A stretch of 64,000 nt of DNA from Psychrosphaera sp. F3M07 (GTDB lineage Bacteria > Pseudomonadota > Gammaproteobacteria > Enterobacterales > Alteromonadaceae), in contig NZ_JAHKPJ010000002.1 in the NCBI RefSeq assembly GCF_018860345.1, positions 1 to 64,000 of the forward strand, given 5' to 3'. A model generated the notes under the pieces. That model worked only from the letters and a program-made list of their open reading frames with translations. It did not search any database and was not told where the DNA came from. Shown in pieces: positions 7,660 to 15,979 of the stretch (the first letter of the stretch is position 1; each line of letters opens with the position of its first letter). The position numbers and the translations under genes are program-made.

Positions 7660-9339
7660 TTAATCTTTTTGTTGTTTGTAATAGTTTGATTTGTAATCAT
7701 TTAAAACAATATTGAGCTGCTCTAACGTTAATTCATCTTGGTCTAATTCATAATGCGTCAGAATTAAACGCGCAAGTTCAATACTTGCTTCAATATTTTC
7801 AGACACGGCGTTGGTCGCACCTAATTCACGCAATTGATGGCACGTACTGCGGTCATGTCCACGAGCGTATATCGTTAAGTCGGGTAATTGTTTATGAATC
7901 GTTTCTACTAATGTTTTTGCTGTCTCAGCTTCATTTACGGTCACGACCATATAAGCGGCGTGTTTGATACCAGCTGAATTCAACACCACAGGTTTTGTTA
8001 CATCGCCATAATAGATAGGCACACCGAGTTTACTGTAATGAGCCACGGTAGCGGCGTTATCATCAATCGCAATAAAAGGTTGGTTTGCTATGGTCAGTAT
8101 ATCGCCAATAGAGCGTCCAACACGACCATATCCAGCAATTACAACACAATTATTGTCCGGGATCTCAGAGGCGTTATTCACCACTTTACTGCTTTTATTA
8201 AAGCGATTCGCTAAATAACCAAGTACAGGCGTAATAAGCATACTTATTAACACCACTAACAATAAAATATCAAACGTGTGGGTATCAAATATTTTGGCTT
8301 TTTCAGCTAAAGCAAATAACACTAATGCAAATTCGCCACTTTGCGCCAATATAAAGGCAACCGCCAAACTGCGTTTTGAATCTAAATTAAACATTCTAGA
8401 TAACGGATATAACAGACCGATTTTTAGAGTTAACAAAGCCGTAACTAATGCTGCAATTAATAAAGGATATTCAATGAGTTTGTCTAAATTTAATAACATG
8501 CCCATAGACATAAAAAACAAACCTAATAATAACCCTCTAAATGGCTGAACCTCAGCTCTTATTTGATGTCGATATGCGGAATCAGAAATTAACATTCCAG
8601 CTAAAAAAGCGCCCATCGCCATAGATAAACCGGCCAGTTCGGCTAAATACGCAGTGCCTAGAACAATTAACACAGCTGATGCAGTAAATACTTCTGAATT
8701 AGCGGACGCTGCTACTTTATGTAAAATAGGATTAAGTAAGTACCTGCCAACTAATATCACGGCCACTAAAATAGAAATGGAGCGAACAAATGCTAAGCCC
8801 AGATGTGTGTCAGAACTGCCGTGTACTGATAACAATGGGATCAATGCCAATAAAGGAACCACAGCTAAATCTTGTAATAACAATATGGCCACACTGGTGC
8901 GGCCGTATTCTGTATTTAATGATTTTTGATCGGTTAACAATTGCAGCACAAAAGCAGTAGAAGATAATGCTAGGGCTGGACCTATTATAATAGATGCAGG
9001 TAAAGACAAAGCGAAACCGTAATAACAAAGCGCACTAATAAGCGCGCCAGACAACAATACTTGTAAACTGCCTAAGCCAAAAACCAGACGCTTGATTTGC
9101 CAAAGGAAAGAGGGTTTTAACTCCATACCTATAACAAACAAAAGTAAAACAACGCCAAATTCAGAAATATGAGTGATATGTTCGACGTTATGGATCAGTC
9201 CTAAGCCAAATGGACCTGCGACCACACCTGCTATTAGAAAACCTGGAACCGCCCCCAATTTTAATGCCTGACAAATAGGCACAGCTATAACGGCTGCGGT
9301 TAATAAAAATATAATCTCTAATATAAAGTCGGACTGCAA
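7660..9339 (-). CDS. CPA2-family cation:proton antiporter with RCK (TrkA-N) domain
   Basis: The first ~380 residues form about twelve membrane segments with the CPA2/KefB pattern, including LKLGAVPGFLIAGVVAGP, FGVVLLLFVIGMEL, SSTAFVLQLL and MAMGAFLAGMLISDS. A cytoplasmic Rossmann domain follows from about residue 395 (NNCVVIAGYGRVGRSIGDIL) and binds NAD(H) or a nucleotide. This is the layout of KefB/KefC and YbaL: potassium or sodium efflux coupled to proton entry in the inner membrane, gated by the RCK domain. The protein is 559 residues, close to YbaL and slightly shorter than KefC. No KefF/KefG ancillary gene is adjacent, so glutathione gating cannot be claimed. It is transcribed alone. 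Confidence 0.9.
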   Translation of the reverse strand: MQSDFILEIIFLLTAAVIAVPICQALKLGAVPGFLIAGVVAGPFGLGLIHNVEHITHISEFGVVLLLFVIGMELKPSFLWQIKRLVFGLGSLQVLLSGALISALCYYGFALSLPASIIIGPALALSSTAFVLQLLTDQKSLNTEYGRTSVAILLLQDLAVVPLLALIPLLSVHGSSDTHLGLAFVRSISILVAVILVGRYLLNPILHKVAASANSEVFTASAVLIVLGTAYLAELAGLSMAMGAFLAGMLISDSAYRHQIRAEVQPFRGLLLGLFFMSMGMLLNLDKLIEYPLLIAALVTALLTLKIGLLYPLSRMFNLDSKRSLAVAFILAQSGEFALVLFALAEKAKIFDTHTFDILLLVVLISMLITPVLGYLANRFNKSSKVVNNASEIPDNNCVVIAGYGRVGRSIGDILTIANQPFIAIDDNAATVAHYSKLGVPIYYGDVTKPVVLNSAGIKHAAYMVVTVNEAETAKTLVETIHKQLPDLTIYARGHDRSTCHQLRELGATNAVSENIEASIELARLILTHYELDQDELTLEQLNIVLNDYKSNYYKQQKD

Positions 9340-9575
9340 AATAGGTACCTATAGTTGTAATTTTAGAGTGACAGGATAGCTCAAATCATAATTGTTTTCT
9401 TTGATTCATAACAACTAGTGCGAACAAATTAACAATTATAAGTTAGCACTATCACTCGAGGTAATGTAATTGGGATTAGGTTTTTTAAAGTAAGAGGTCA
9501 GTTTATGTCAGTTAGTTACTGATAAGCTGAGAGGGGGTAATTGAATGAGGTATCCATCAAGAGTGTCACAAAAGT

Positions 9576-9605
9576 CACCCCTAACTTAATTGTAATTAGG
9601 GGGTG
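9576..9605 (-). terminator. Possible hairpin downstream of rhlE-type gene
   Basis: CACCCCTAA at 9576-9584 pairs with TTAGGGGGTG at 9596-9605 with one bulged base. It lies seven bases past the helicase stop codon. On the minus strand the stem is followed by ACTTTTG, a weak T-run, so terminator function is uncertain. Confidence 0.3.
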
Positions 9606-9611
9606 TATATT

Positions 9612-11036
9612 TTATTTAGCGGTTGAGCTTCTGCGATTACCTACAGCACTAGAACCAGATCCACGAGCGTTTGGGTTTTGTGAATTTGAGCTGCGTGAAC
9701 CAGGATTTTGTGAACCAGAGTTTCGTGAACCAGAGCTACGAGAATTAGAATTTCTAGAGTCTGAATTGCGTGCACCGCCACGGCTATTAGCGTTGCGGTT
9801 ATTAGAACGATTGTTGGAGTTCTCTGCACCTTCATTGTTCGGTTTATATTTTTTAGCCTTTTTGGCTTTTGGAGCTCTAATTTCTCTTGAAGGCGGTAAA
9901 GGTACACTTGGTGCAAATTCGTCATCAATCACACGTTCAATGTGTTGTTGAGTTAATTGTTCAATATCGTTGAGGTTTTTGCTTTCATCGGCACAAACCA
10001 ATGAAATAGCTTTACCTTCAGCACCTGCACGTCCTGTACGACCAATGCGATGAACGTAATCTTCAGCAACTTGTGGTAAGTCAAAGTTAACCACTTGAGG
10101 TAATTGATCTATATCGATACCACGAGCAGCGATATCGGTAGCAACAAGTACTCTAACCGTTTTATCTTTAAATCCAGCAAGGGCTTTAGTTCTGGCACCT
10201 TGGCTTTTATTACCATGAATAGCCGCAGCACTAATATTTTTACTCTCAAGGGTTTTTGTTAAGCGGTTGGCGCCATGTTTAGTTCGGGTGAATACCAACA
10301 CTTGTTGCCAATCGTTTTGTTTAATAAGTTTAACCAGTAATTTACTTTTTTTACTCTGATCAACTGGTGTTAACCATTGTTGAACCGTTTTAGCCGTTTC
10401 GTTTCTAGGCGTTACTGATATCTCTACAGGATCATTGATAAGACCTTTTGCTAAGTCACGAATATCGTCAGAAAAGGTCGCTGAGAACATTAAATTTTGA
10501 CGTTTTTGTGGAAGTACTTTTAAAATACGTTTGATGTCATGAATGAACCCCATATCTAACATACGGTCTGCTTCATCTAAAATTAGTACTTCCAAGTCGT
10601 TAAACTTAATTGCATTTTGGCTGAACAGGTCTAATAAACGACCCGGTGTTGCCACTAAAATATCCACGCCTTTTCTCAACGCCATCAATTGTGGATTGAT
10701 TTTAACGCCACCAAAAACAACATGAGAACGTAAAGGTAAGTCTTTACCATAAGTTTCAACACTTTCTGCAACTTGAGCTGCAAGCTCACGAGTTGGTGTT
10801 AACACTAAAGCACGTACATGATTTGATTTGGCTTTTTCGCCTTGAGATAACAAATGTAAGAGCGGTAATGTGAAACCTGCGGTTTTACCTGTACCCGTTT
10901 GCGCGGCGGCCATGACATCTTTGCCACTTAATACTGCCGGTATTGCTTGTTGCTGAATAGGTGTTGGTGTGTCGTAACCCTTTTCATTAACCGCTGTTAA
11001 GATTTTCGGGTTTAGACCTAATTCAGAAAAAAGCAT
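9612..11036 (-). CDS. rhlE: DEAD-box ATP-dependent RNA helicase, RhlE type
   Basis: The 474-residue protein has the full helicase set: Q motif [11 protein letters not shown] (residues 24-34), Walker A AQTGTGKT (45-52), PTRELAAQV (81-89), DEAD (154-157), SAT (185-187), then [11 protein letters not shown] and [10 protein letters not shown] in the second RecA domain. Order and spacing fit RhlE, which remodels RNA in ribosome assembly and cold-linked RNA decay. After a basic patch ([12 protein letters not shown]) the last ~75 residues are low-complexity and rich in Ser, Asn, Arg and Gly with repeating SRNSG-like pieces, probably a disordered RNA-binding tail. The start is the ATG at 11036. It is transcribed alone and divergent from the GIY-YIG gene. 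Confidence 0.93.
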   Translation of the reverse strand: MLFSELGLNPKILTAVNEKGYDTPTPIQQQAIPAVLSGKDVMAAAQTGTGKTAGFTLPLLHLLSQGEKAKSNHVRALVLTPTRELAAQVAESVETYGKDLPLRSHVVFGGVKINPQLMALRKGVDILVATPGRLLDLFSQNAIKFNDLEVLILDEADRMLDMGFIHDIKRILKVLPQKRQNLMFSATFSDDIRDLAKGLINDPVEISVTPRNETAKTVQQWLTPVDQSKKSKLLVKLIKQNDWQQVLVFTRTKHGANRLTKTLESKNISAAAIHGNKSQGARTKALAGFKDKTVRVLVATDIAARGIDIDQLPQVVNFDLPQVAEDYVHRIGRTGRAGAEGKAISLVCADESKNLNDIEQLTQQHIERVIDDEFAPSVPLPPSREIRAPKAKKAKKYKPNNEGAENSNNRSNNRNANSRGGARNSDSRNSNSRSSGSRNSGSQNPGSRSSNSQNPNARGSGSSAVGNRRSSTAK

Positions 11037-11257
11037 ATATTCTCACTATTGTAATTAATTTTGACAGAGCGTCAAAAGGCGGTGAAAGGTACAGTAATAA
11101 AGCGATAATGGCAATGTTTCTCTGTATCTATAAGCGTAAAATTGAATAAAAATAGGGCAATCCCTAGAGGGGGATTATTTTTAAAAATGCAAAGACAAGA
11201 AGATAACGATCCATTACAGTGACGAAAATGGTTAAATCGTTGCAAAAGGGTAACTGA

Positions 11258-11512
11258 GTGAGCTGGTTTGTATATATATTACGATGTGCGGATGATTCTT
11301 TATATACCGGGATCACCACAGATAAATCTCGACGTTTAACCCAACATAATAAAGGGATTGCCGCAAAATATACACGGGTACGAACCCCAGTTGAAATGGT
11401 TTACAGTGAAGATTCACCGGACCGCAGTGCCGCCAGTAAAAGAGAAATCGCCATTAAAAAACTACCTAGGAACAAAAAGTTAGCGCTCATAAACTCAAAA
11501 AAAACGGATTAA
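11258..11512 (+). CDS. GIY-YIG domain protein, UPF0213/YhbQ family
   Basis: This 84-residue protein opens with SWFVYILRCADDSLYTGIT, the GIY-YIG core (YIL...LYTG), followed by RRLTQHN and the conserved RSAASKREIAIKKL helix. Length and motifs match the YhbQ family, a stand-alone GIY-YIG nuclease domain linked to DNA damage tolerance in E. coli. The start codon is GTG (11258-11260) with an AAGGG ribosome-binding site about seven bases before it; no ATG fits the domain start. It lies in a single-gene unit with about 220 bp upstream that it shares with the divergent helicase gene. Confidence 0.9.
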   Translation: MSWFVYILRCADDSLYTGITTDKSRRLTQHNKGIAAKYTRVRTPVEMVYSEDSPDRSAASKREIAIKKLPRNKKLALINSKKTD

Positions 11513-11658
11513 TCTCAATATAACTTGGACGTATTACTTTTGAAGTTAATGTCTGTCGCATTCAACTCAAGGCCTTAGTCACTAAAATAGCATAGTCAAC
11601 TAAAGTACCATTGCGTTATTAATTACTTATAGACCATGATGAACTCAATTATTTAAAC

Positions 11659-12651
11659 ATGAGTTGGTTTATGCAAAACATTAAAGTTAACACCTATTTG
11701 TTAATGACGTTGGTGATGGTCCTATCAGCGACATCTGTCGATGTTCAGTCAATTGAAGCCGAAACTAAAAACGTTAATACCGTCACGGATTTTACACCAT
11801 TAACTCATTTTGGTGATAACCCTGGTGAGCTGTTAGCGAGTGTCTTTTTACCCAAAGCAAAAATGGTTAATAATAAACAACAGAATAAATTAGTTGTGTT
11901 ATTGCATGGATGTGGGCAAAACGGTGAGACTTTATCTCGTCAAAGCGGTTTGTTGGATTTAGCCCAAAGTCATCAATTTTCATTATTAATCCCACAACAA
12001 GTGAGTACGAATAATGCCACGGCTTGTTTTAATTGGTTTTCCCAACAGGATCAACAAACAGAGCAAGGTGAAAGCCTGTCTATCATGAATATGATACGTA
12101 CAGTGCAATCCAAGTTTAATTTAGAGCAAGTGTATATTGTTGGTTTATCAGCTGGTGGTGCGATGGCCAGTAACCTTTTGAGTCAATATCCTGGTAGCTT
12201 TGAAGCTGGAGCCATTATAGCTGGAATACCATTTCCTTGTGCCGACAACCTGGTTAAAGCCATTTCTTGTATGAAATCTGGTTCTGACCTGAGTGCAAAA
12301 CTACAAGCTGACCGTATTATGAAATTAAACAAAGGCGTAAAACAATGGCCTGAGCTTACCATTATATCGGGCAGCGCTGATGGCATTGTTAATCCAAAAA
12401 ACTCACTTGATATGGCGCAACAATGGAGTCAACTACATCAAGTTTCAGAACAAGCCCAAACACAAAAAGGTACAAATATGACCACAACCTATTGGGGAGA
12501 CACCAAAAATGTCGAGCTAATTGAGTTAGATAATATTGGTCATGGTTTTCCGGTAAATCCAAATGTAAAAGGGGGCGGAACGGTGGCACCTTTTGTGGTT
12601 GCTTCAGACCTGAGCGCGGCTCAGTATTTAGTTGAAAAATGGATTAATTAA
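11659..12651 (+). CDS. Secreted PHB-depolymerase/feruloyl-esterase-family alpha/beta hydrolase
   Basis: The 330-residue protein starts with a hydrophobic signal peptide (cleavage likely near residue 31, after SVDVQS). The hydrolase fold then shows the oxyanion segment VVLLHGCGQNG (79-89), nucleophile Ser164 in GLSAGG, a probable acid Asp241 in SGSADGIVNP, and His295 in NIGHGFPVNP. HGCGQ and the paired Cys residues are typical of family 1 extracellular poly(3-hydroxybutyrate) depolymerases and related esterases (LpqC-like). No separate substrate-binding domain is present. It may act on polyesters or aromatic esters; substrate is not determined by the sequence. The TonB receptor gene follows 178 bp downstream on the same strand. 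An alternative start lies at codon 5. Confidence 0.8.
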   Translation: MSWFMQNIKVNTYLLMTLVMVLSATSVDVQSIEAETKNVNTVTDFTPLTHFGDNPGELLASVFLPKAKMVNNKQQNKLVVLLHGCGQNGETLSRQSGLLDLAQSHQFSLLIPQQVSTNNATACFNWFSQQDQQTEQGESLSIMNMIRTVQSKFNLEQVYIVGLSAGGAMASNLLSQYPGSFEAGAIIAGIPFPCADNLVKAISCMKSGSDLSAKLQADRIMKLNKGVKQWPELTIISGSADGIVNPKNSLDMAQQWSQLHQVSEQAQTQKGTNMTTTYWGDTKNVELIELDNIGHGFPVNPNVKGGGTVAPFVVASDLSAAQYLVEKWIN

Positions 12652-12829
12652 ATAAAAACATGTAGTTACGTTTATCCAATAGGTTAAACCATATACTACT
12701 ATCGTACAGATTTAATATGGTAAAAATTCAGATACAGTTAAAAGGTCAAAAATAATTACACACAATTTGAATAATCGAATTTAAAAAATTAACTAATTAG
12801 AAAAAAAATAAAATTAACAGGGTAGCAAC

Positions 12830-15115
12830 ATGACAAATAAAAATATCAAAATTACGAGTCTCGCTTTAGCTATTTCAACCGCGTTAGCAAGCAACGTTTT
12901 GGTTGCAGCTGAAAATGATAAAAAAGAAAAAGTACAAGGTTTAGAAGTTATTGAAGTGACCGCTCGTAAAACAGCAGAAAACATTCAAAAAGTACCAGTA
13001 GCTGTCACGTCATTAAGTGCGTCTGATTTAGCTGAAGCTGGTATCTCAACCATGACAGAAGTACAGCAGTTTTCGCCTAATACCACTTTGCAAACAAGCC
13101 GTGGTACTAACTCAACATTAACCGCATTTATTCGTGGTGTCGGCCAACAAGATCCGCTTTGGGGTTATGAACCTGGTGTTGGTATTTATATCGACGATGT
13201 TTACATGGCCCGTCCACAAGGTGCCGTATTAGATTTATTAGACGTAGAGCGTATTGAAGTACTTCGTGGTCCTCAAGGGACACTTTACGGTAAAAACACC
13301 ATAGGTGGTGCCGTTAAGTATGTGACCAAAGAAATGTCAGGTGACATGGAAGCGAATGCTGAACTAACGGTTGGTAGTTATGGCCAAGCGGATATGAAAT
13401 TAACAGGGCAAGTACCTGTTATTAGTGACAAACTTTATGTTGGGTTTGGTTATGCAAACTTATCACGTGATGGTTACGGTGAATTCTTAAAATCAGCCAT
13501 TGCTGGCCAAGATAAAGAAAACTACAACAAAGACTTAACTGCAGCTAGATTGACCCTTGAATATCATGCCAGCAATGACTTATTCATGCGTTTAGCGTGG
13601 GATAGCACGACGGATAACTCTAACGCGAAAGGCGGTTATCGTTTATTGCCAAGTATATTAACTGATGCACCAGTACCGGATAGTGTGTTTGATTCTTACA
13701 CCAGCATGCCAACAGAAAACTTAGTGGAGCTTGATGGTTTGAGCTTTATGGTGAACTGGGATGTAAATAAAGATTGGTCTTTAAAATACGTGGCTTCTTC
13801 ACGTGAAAGTTACTCAGATACTAACATTGACTTTGATAATACCGATTTAGATATTTTTGATGTGCCGGCTATTTACGACGACAACAATACCAGCCATGAA
13901 TTACAAGCAAATTATGTTGGCGATGGCTTTAAATTAGTTAGTGGTGTGTATTTGTATGACGGCGAATCATGTGGACATTTTGATGCCATTTTAGGTGTAT
14001 TAGGTCGTTCACTTGCTTTACCTGGTTTAACTCGTGAAGTGACAGGTTGTAACAACAGCACAAGTAGTGCGGTATATGCTCAAGGTAGTTTTAATCTAAC
14101 CGACGCATTATCACTAACGGTTGGTGCGCGTTACACCAATGAAGAAAAAGAAGCTTATGTAAATAATGGCTTAGCTTACACGGGTGTTTACCCGTCTTCT
14201 GGTTGGGTACCTGGTTATGTAAGAGACCCAAGCATTGTATTCCCACAAGTGCTAGGTACAGATACCAACGGTGATGATGTATTAGATGCACCTGCTAAAG
14301 CGGATTGGTCTCGATTCACCCCACGTTTGGGCGTTGAGTATCAAATGGATGCAGACACTATGTTGTTTGCAAGTTACTCTCAAGGCTTTAAATCAGGTAC
14401 GTTTAATCCTAGAGCCACAGTGAATGAAATGGCTGCGGATCCAGAAATTGTTGATTCATTAGAGTTTGGTATCAAGAAAGACTGGAATAATACTTTACGT
14501 ACTAACATCACTGTATTTTCAATTGACCATAAAGACCGTCAATATATTACAATCACACCATCGCCAGATGACCAAACCGTGCTCAACCAGAACTTAGGTA
14601 ACATCAAAGGTTCGAGTGTAAGTGGTTTGGAAGCGGAAGTGACATATTCGGCTTCTGCTGATTTAACCTTTAATTTTGCCTTAGGCTTGTTAGATGCAAA
14701 AATTGAAGATGATCCAACGTTAGTTGGCGAATTAGTTGGCTTGTCTAATACACCAGATATGACCATGAACTTGTCGGCAAACTACTTAATAGACAGTGAT
14801 TTAGGTTATTTTGTTGTAACAGGTGGTTATTACTATCGTGATGATTACATCTTGTTTGAGGACAGTGATTTATTGTCGCAAGAAGGTTACGGTATGGTAA
14901 ATGTCGGTGTGAATTGGGAAAGTAATGAAGGCAATTGGTATGGTGGTTTGTACGCTAAAAACTTAACGGACGAAGAATATCAAGTTGGTGGATATAACTT
15001 TGTTGCTGATAATGGTGATGGTACGTACACACCAGGTTTAGGCGGCGACCAGACCTTAGTAGCTTATTACGGCGACCCAATGACATTACATTTAACAGTT
15101 GGTTATCGTTTTTAA
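12830..15115 (+). CDS. TonB-dependent outer-membrane receptor
   Basis: The 761-residue protein has a signal peptide ending ALASNVLVAA, a TonB box region (LEVIEVTARKTAENIQKVPVAV in part), a plug domain with GTNSTLTAFIRGVGQQDP, VGIYIDDVYMARPQGA and VERIEVLRGPQGTLYGKNTIGGAV, and a 22-strand barrel that closes with the aromatic C-terminus LTVGYRF. Two Cys pairs (CGHFD and CNNS) may cross-link an extracellular loop. This subfamily without an N-terminal signalling extension imports a range of ligands, from siderophores to plant or algal compounds; the ligand cannot be told here. No transport partner genes are adjacent apart from the upstream esterase. A strong terminator follows. Confidence 0.92.
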   Translation: MTNKNIKITSLALAISTALASNVLVAAENDKKEKVQGLEVIEVTARKTAENIQKVPVAVTSLSASDLAEAGISTMTEVQQFSPNTTLQTSRGTNSTLTAFIRGVGQQDPLWGYEPGVGIYIDDVYMARPQGAVLDLLDVERIEVLRGPQGTLYGKNTIGGAVKYVTKEMSGDMEANAELTVGSYGQADMKLTGQVPVISDKLYVGFGYANLSRDGYGEFLKSAIAGQDKENYNKDLTAARLTLEYHASNDLFMRLAWDSTTDNSNAKGGYRLLPSILTDAPVPDSVFDSYTSMPTENLVELDGLSFMVNWDVNKDWSLKYVASSRESYSDTNIDFDNTDLDIFDVPAIYDDNNTSHELQANYVGDGFKLVSGVYLYDGESCGHFDAILGVLGRSLALPGLTREVTGCNNSTSSAVYAQGSFNLTDALSLTVGARYTNEEKEAYVNNGLAYTGVYPSSGWVPGYVRDPSIVFPQVLGTDTNGDDVLDAPAKADWSRFTPRLGVEYQMDADTMLFASYSQGFKSGTFNPRATVNEMAADPEIVDSLEFGIKKDWNNTLRTNITVFSIDHKDRQYITITPSPDDQTVLNQNLGNIKGSSVSGLEAEVTYSASADLTFNFALGLLDAKIEDDPTLVGELVGLSNTPDMTMNLSANYLIDSDLGYFVVTGGYYYRDDYILFEDSDLLSQEGYGMVNVGVNWESNEGNWYGGLYAKNLTDEEYQVGGYNFVADNGDGTYTPGLGGDQTLVAYYGDPMTLHLTVGYRF

Positions 15116-15161
15116 TTAAACGAGTAAAGGCTAACAGTAAAAGTAATAGGTAAGATTATGG

Positions 15162-15194
15162 AACACGTTAGTGCAAACTAACGTGTTTTTTCTT
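15162..15194 (+). terminator. Intrinsic terminator after the TonB receptor gene
   Basis: AACACGTTAGT (15162-15172) pairs perfectly with ACTAACGTGTT (15177-15187) around a GCAA tetraloop, and is followed by TTTTCTTTT. Confidence 0.92.
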
Positions 15195-15265
15195 TTAACA
15201 TGTTTAAATCAATGTTAGTACTTACCCAAGGTTATTGATTAACTAATACCAAACTAAGGAACATT

Positions 15266-15910
15266 ATGAGCAAAGCAACCGTTGCCATAGCAGATGACCA
15301 TCCACTGTTTAGAACGGCGTTAAAACAAGCGGTCATACAAAGTTTAGATACTGTCGATATTTTAGAAGCTGAAAATGTAGAGAGTTTATTTGAATTGATT
15401 GAACAAAATCCACAATTGGAATTGGTGTTTCTAGACTTGCATATGCCAGGTAATGACGGCTTCACTGGTTTAACAAGATTGCAAAACCATCATCCTGATA
15501 TATTAGTTATAATGGTGTCCTCTGATGACACGCCTGAGATCATGCAAAAAGCGATTAATTTTGGTGCCGCAGCATTTATCCCTAAGTCAGCAGATTTATC
15601 GGTTATTGCCAGTGCCGTGCAGCAAGTATTACAAGGTGAGATCTGGTTGCCTGAAGGCATTGATTTAACGGCCAATAACCAAGAATTAGAAGTTCATAAG
15701 CAGTTAGCAAAACAACTTGCACAATTAACACCGCAACAATATATCGTTTTATCACAAATAGCCGATGGCCAATTAAACAAACAAATAGCTTATGATCTTG
15801 ATATAAAAGAGACCACAGTGAAAAAACATGTTTCTGCGATTTTACTTAAACTAGAAGTCACAAATAGAACTATGGCCGGATTGGTGTTTCAGCAACTTAA
15901 GTTATCTTAA
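15266..15910 (+). CDS. LuxR-type response regulator, CrbR/ErdR-like
   Basis: The 214-residue protein has a receiver domain (acidic pair D10/D11, phosphoacceptor D57 in VFLDLHMPG, Lys107 in FIPKSADL) and a C-terminal NarL/LuxR helix-turn-helix (QYIVLSQIADGQLNKQIAYDLDIKETTVKKHVSAIL). The receiver segments GFTGLTRLQNHHPDILVIMVS and FGAAAFIPKS resemble CrbR and ErdR, which act with SLC5-domain hybrid kinases to switch on acetyl-CoA synthetase and acetate use. A kinase of just that architecture is encoded at 56211-59828, about 40 kb away, and could be its partner; this is inference. The next gene is a degenerate GGDEF protein on the same strand. Confidence 0.85.
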   Translation: MSKATVAIADDHPLFRTALKQAVIQSLDTVDILEAENVESLFELIEQNPQLELVFLDLHMPGNDGFTGLTRLQNHHPDILVIMVSSDDTPEIMQKAINFGAAAFIPKSADLSVIASAVQQVLQGEIWLPEGIDLTANNQELEVHKQLAKQLAQLTPQQYIVLSQIADGQLNKQIAYDLDIKETTVKKHVSAILLKLEVTNRTMAGLVFQQLKLS

Positions 15911-15979
15911 CCTGATAAAAGGCATTGAATTAAAGTCGTTAATTGGTATTACTCGCCGAATAATTCCTATGTTAGACTG

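Noticed and set aside
9541-9951. 136-residue plus-strand frame opposite the rhlE tail
   Set aside because: It is the antisense of the low-complexity tail, shows only Glu/Leu/Arg/Pro bias and has no start signals.
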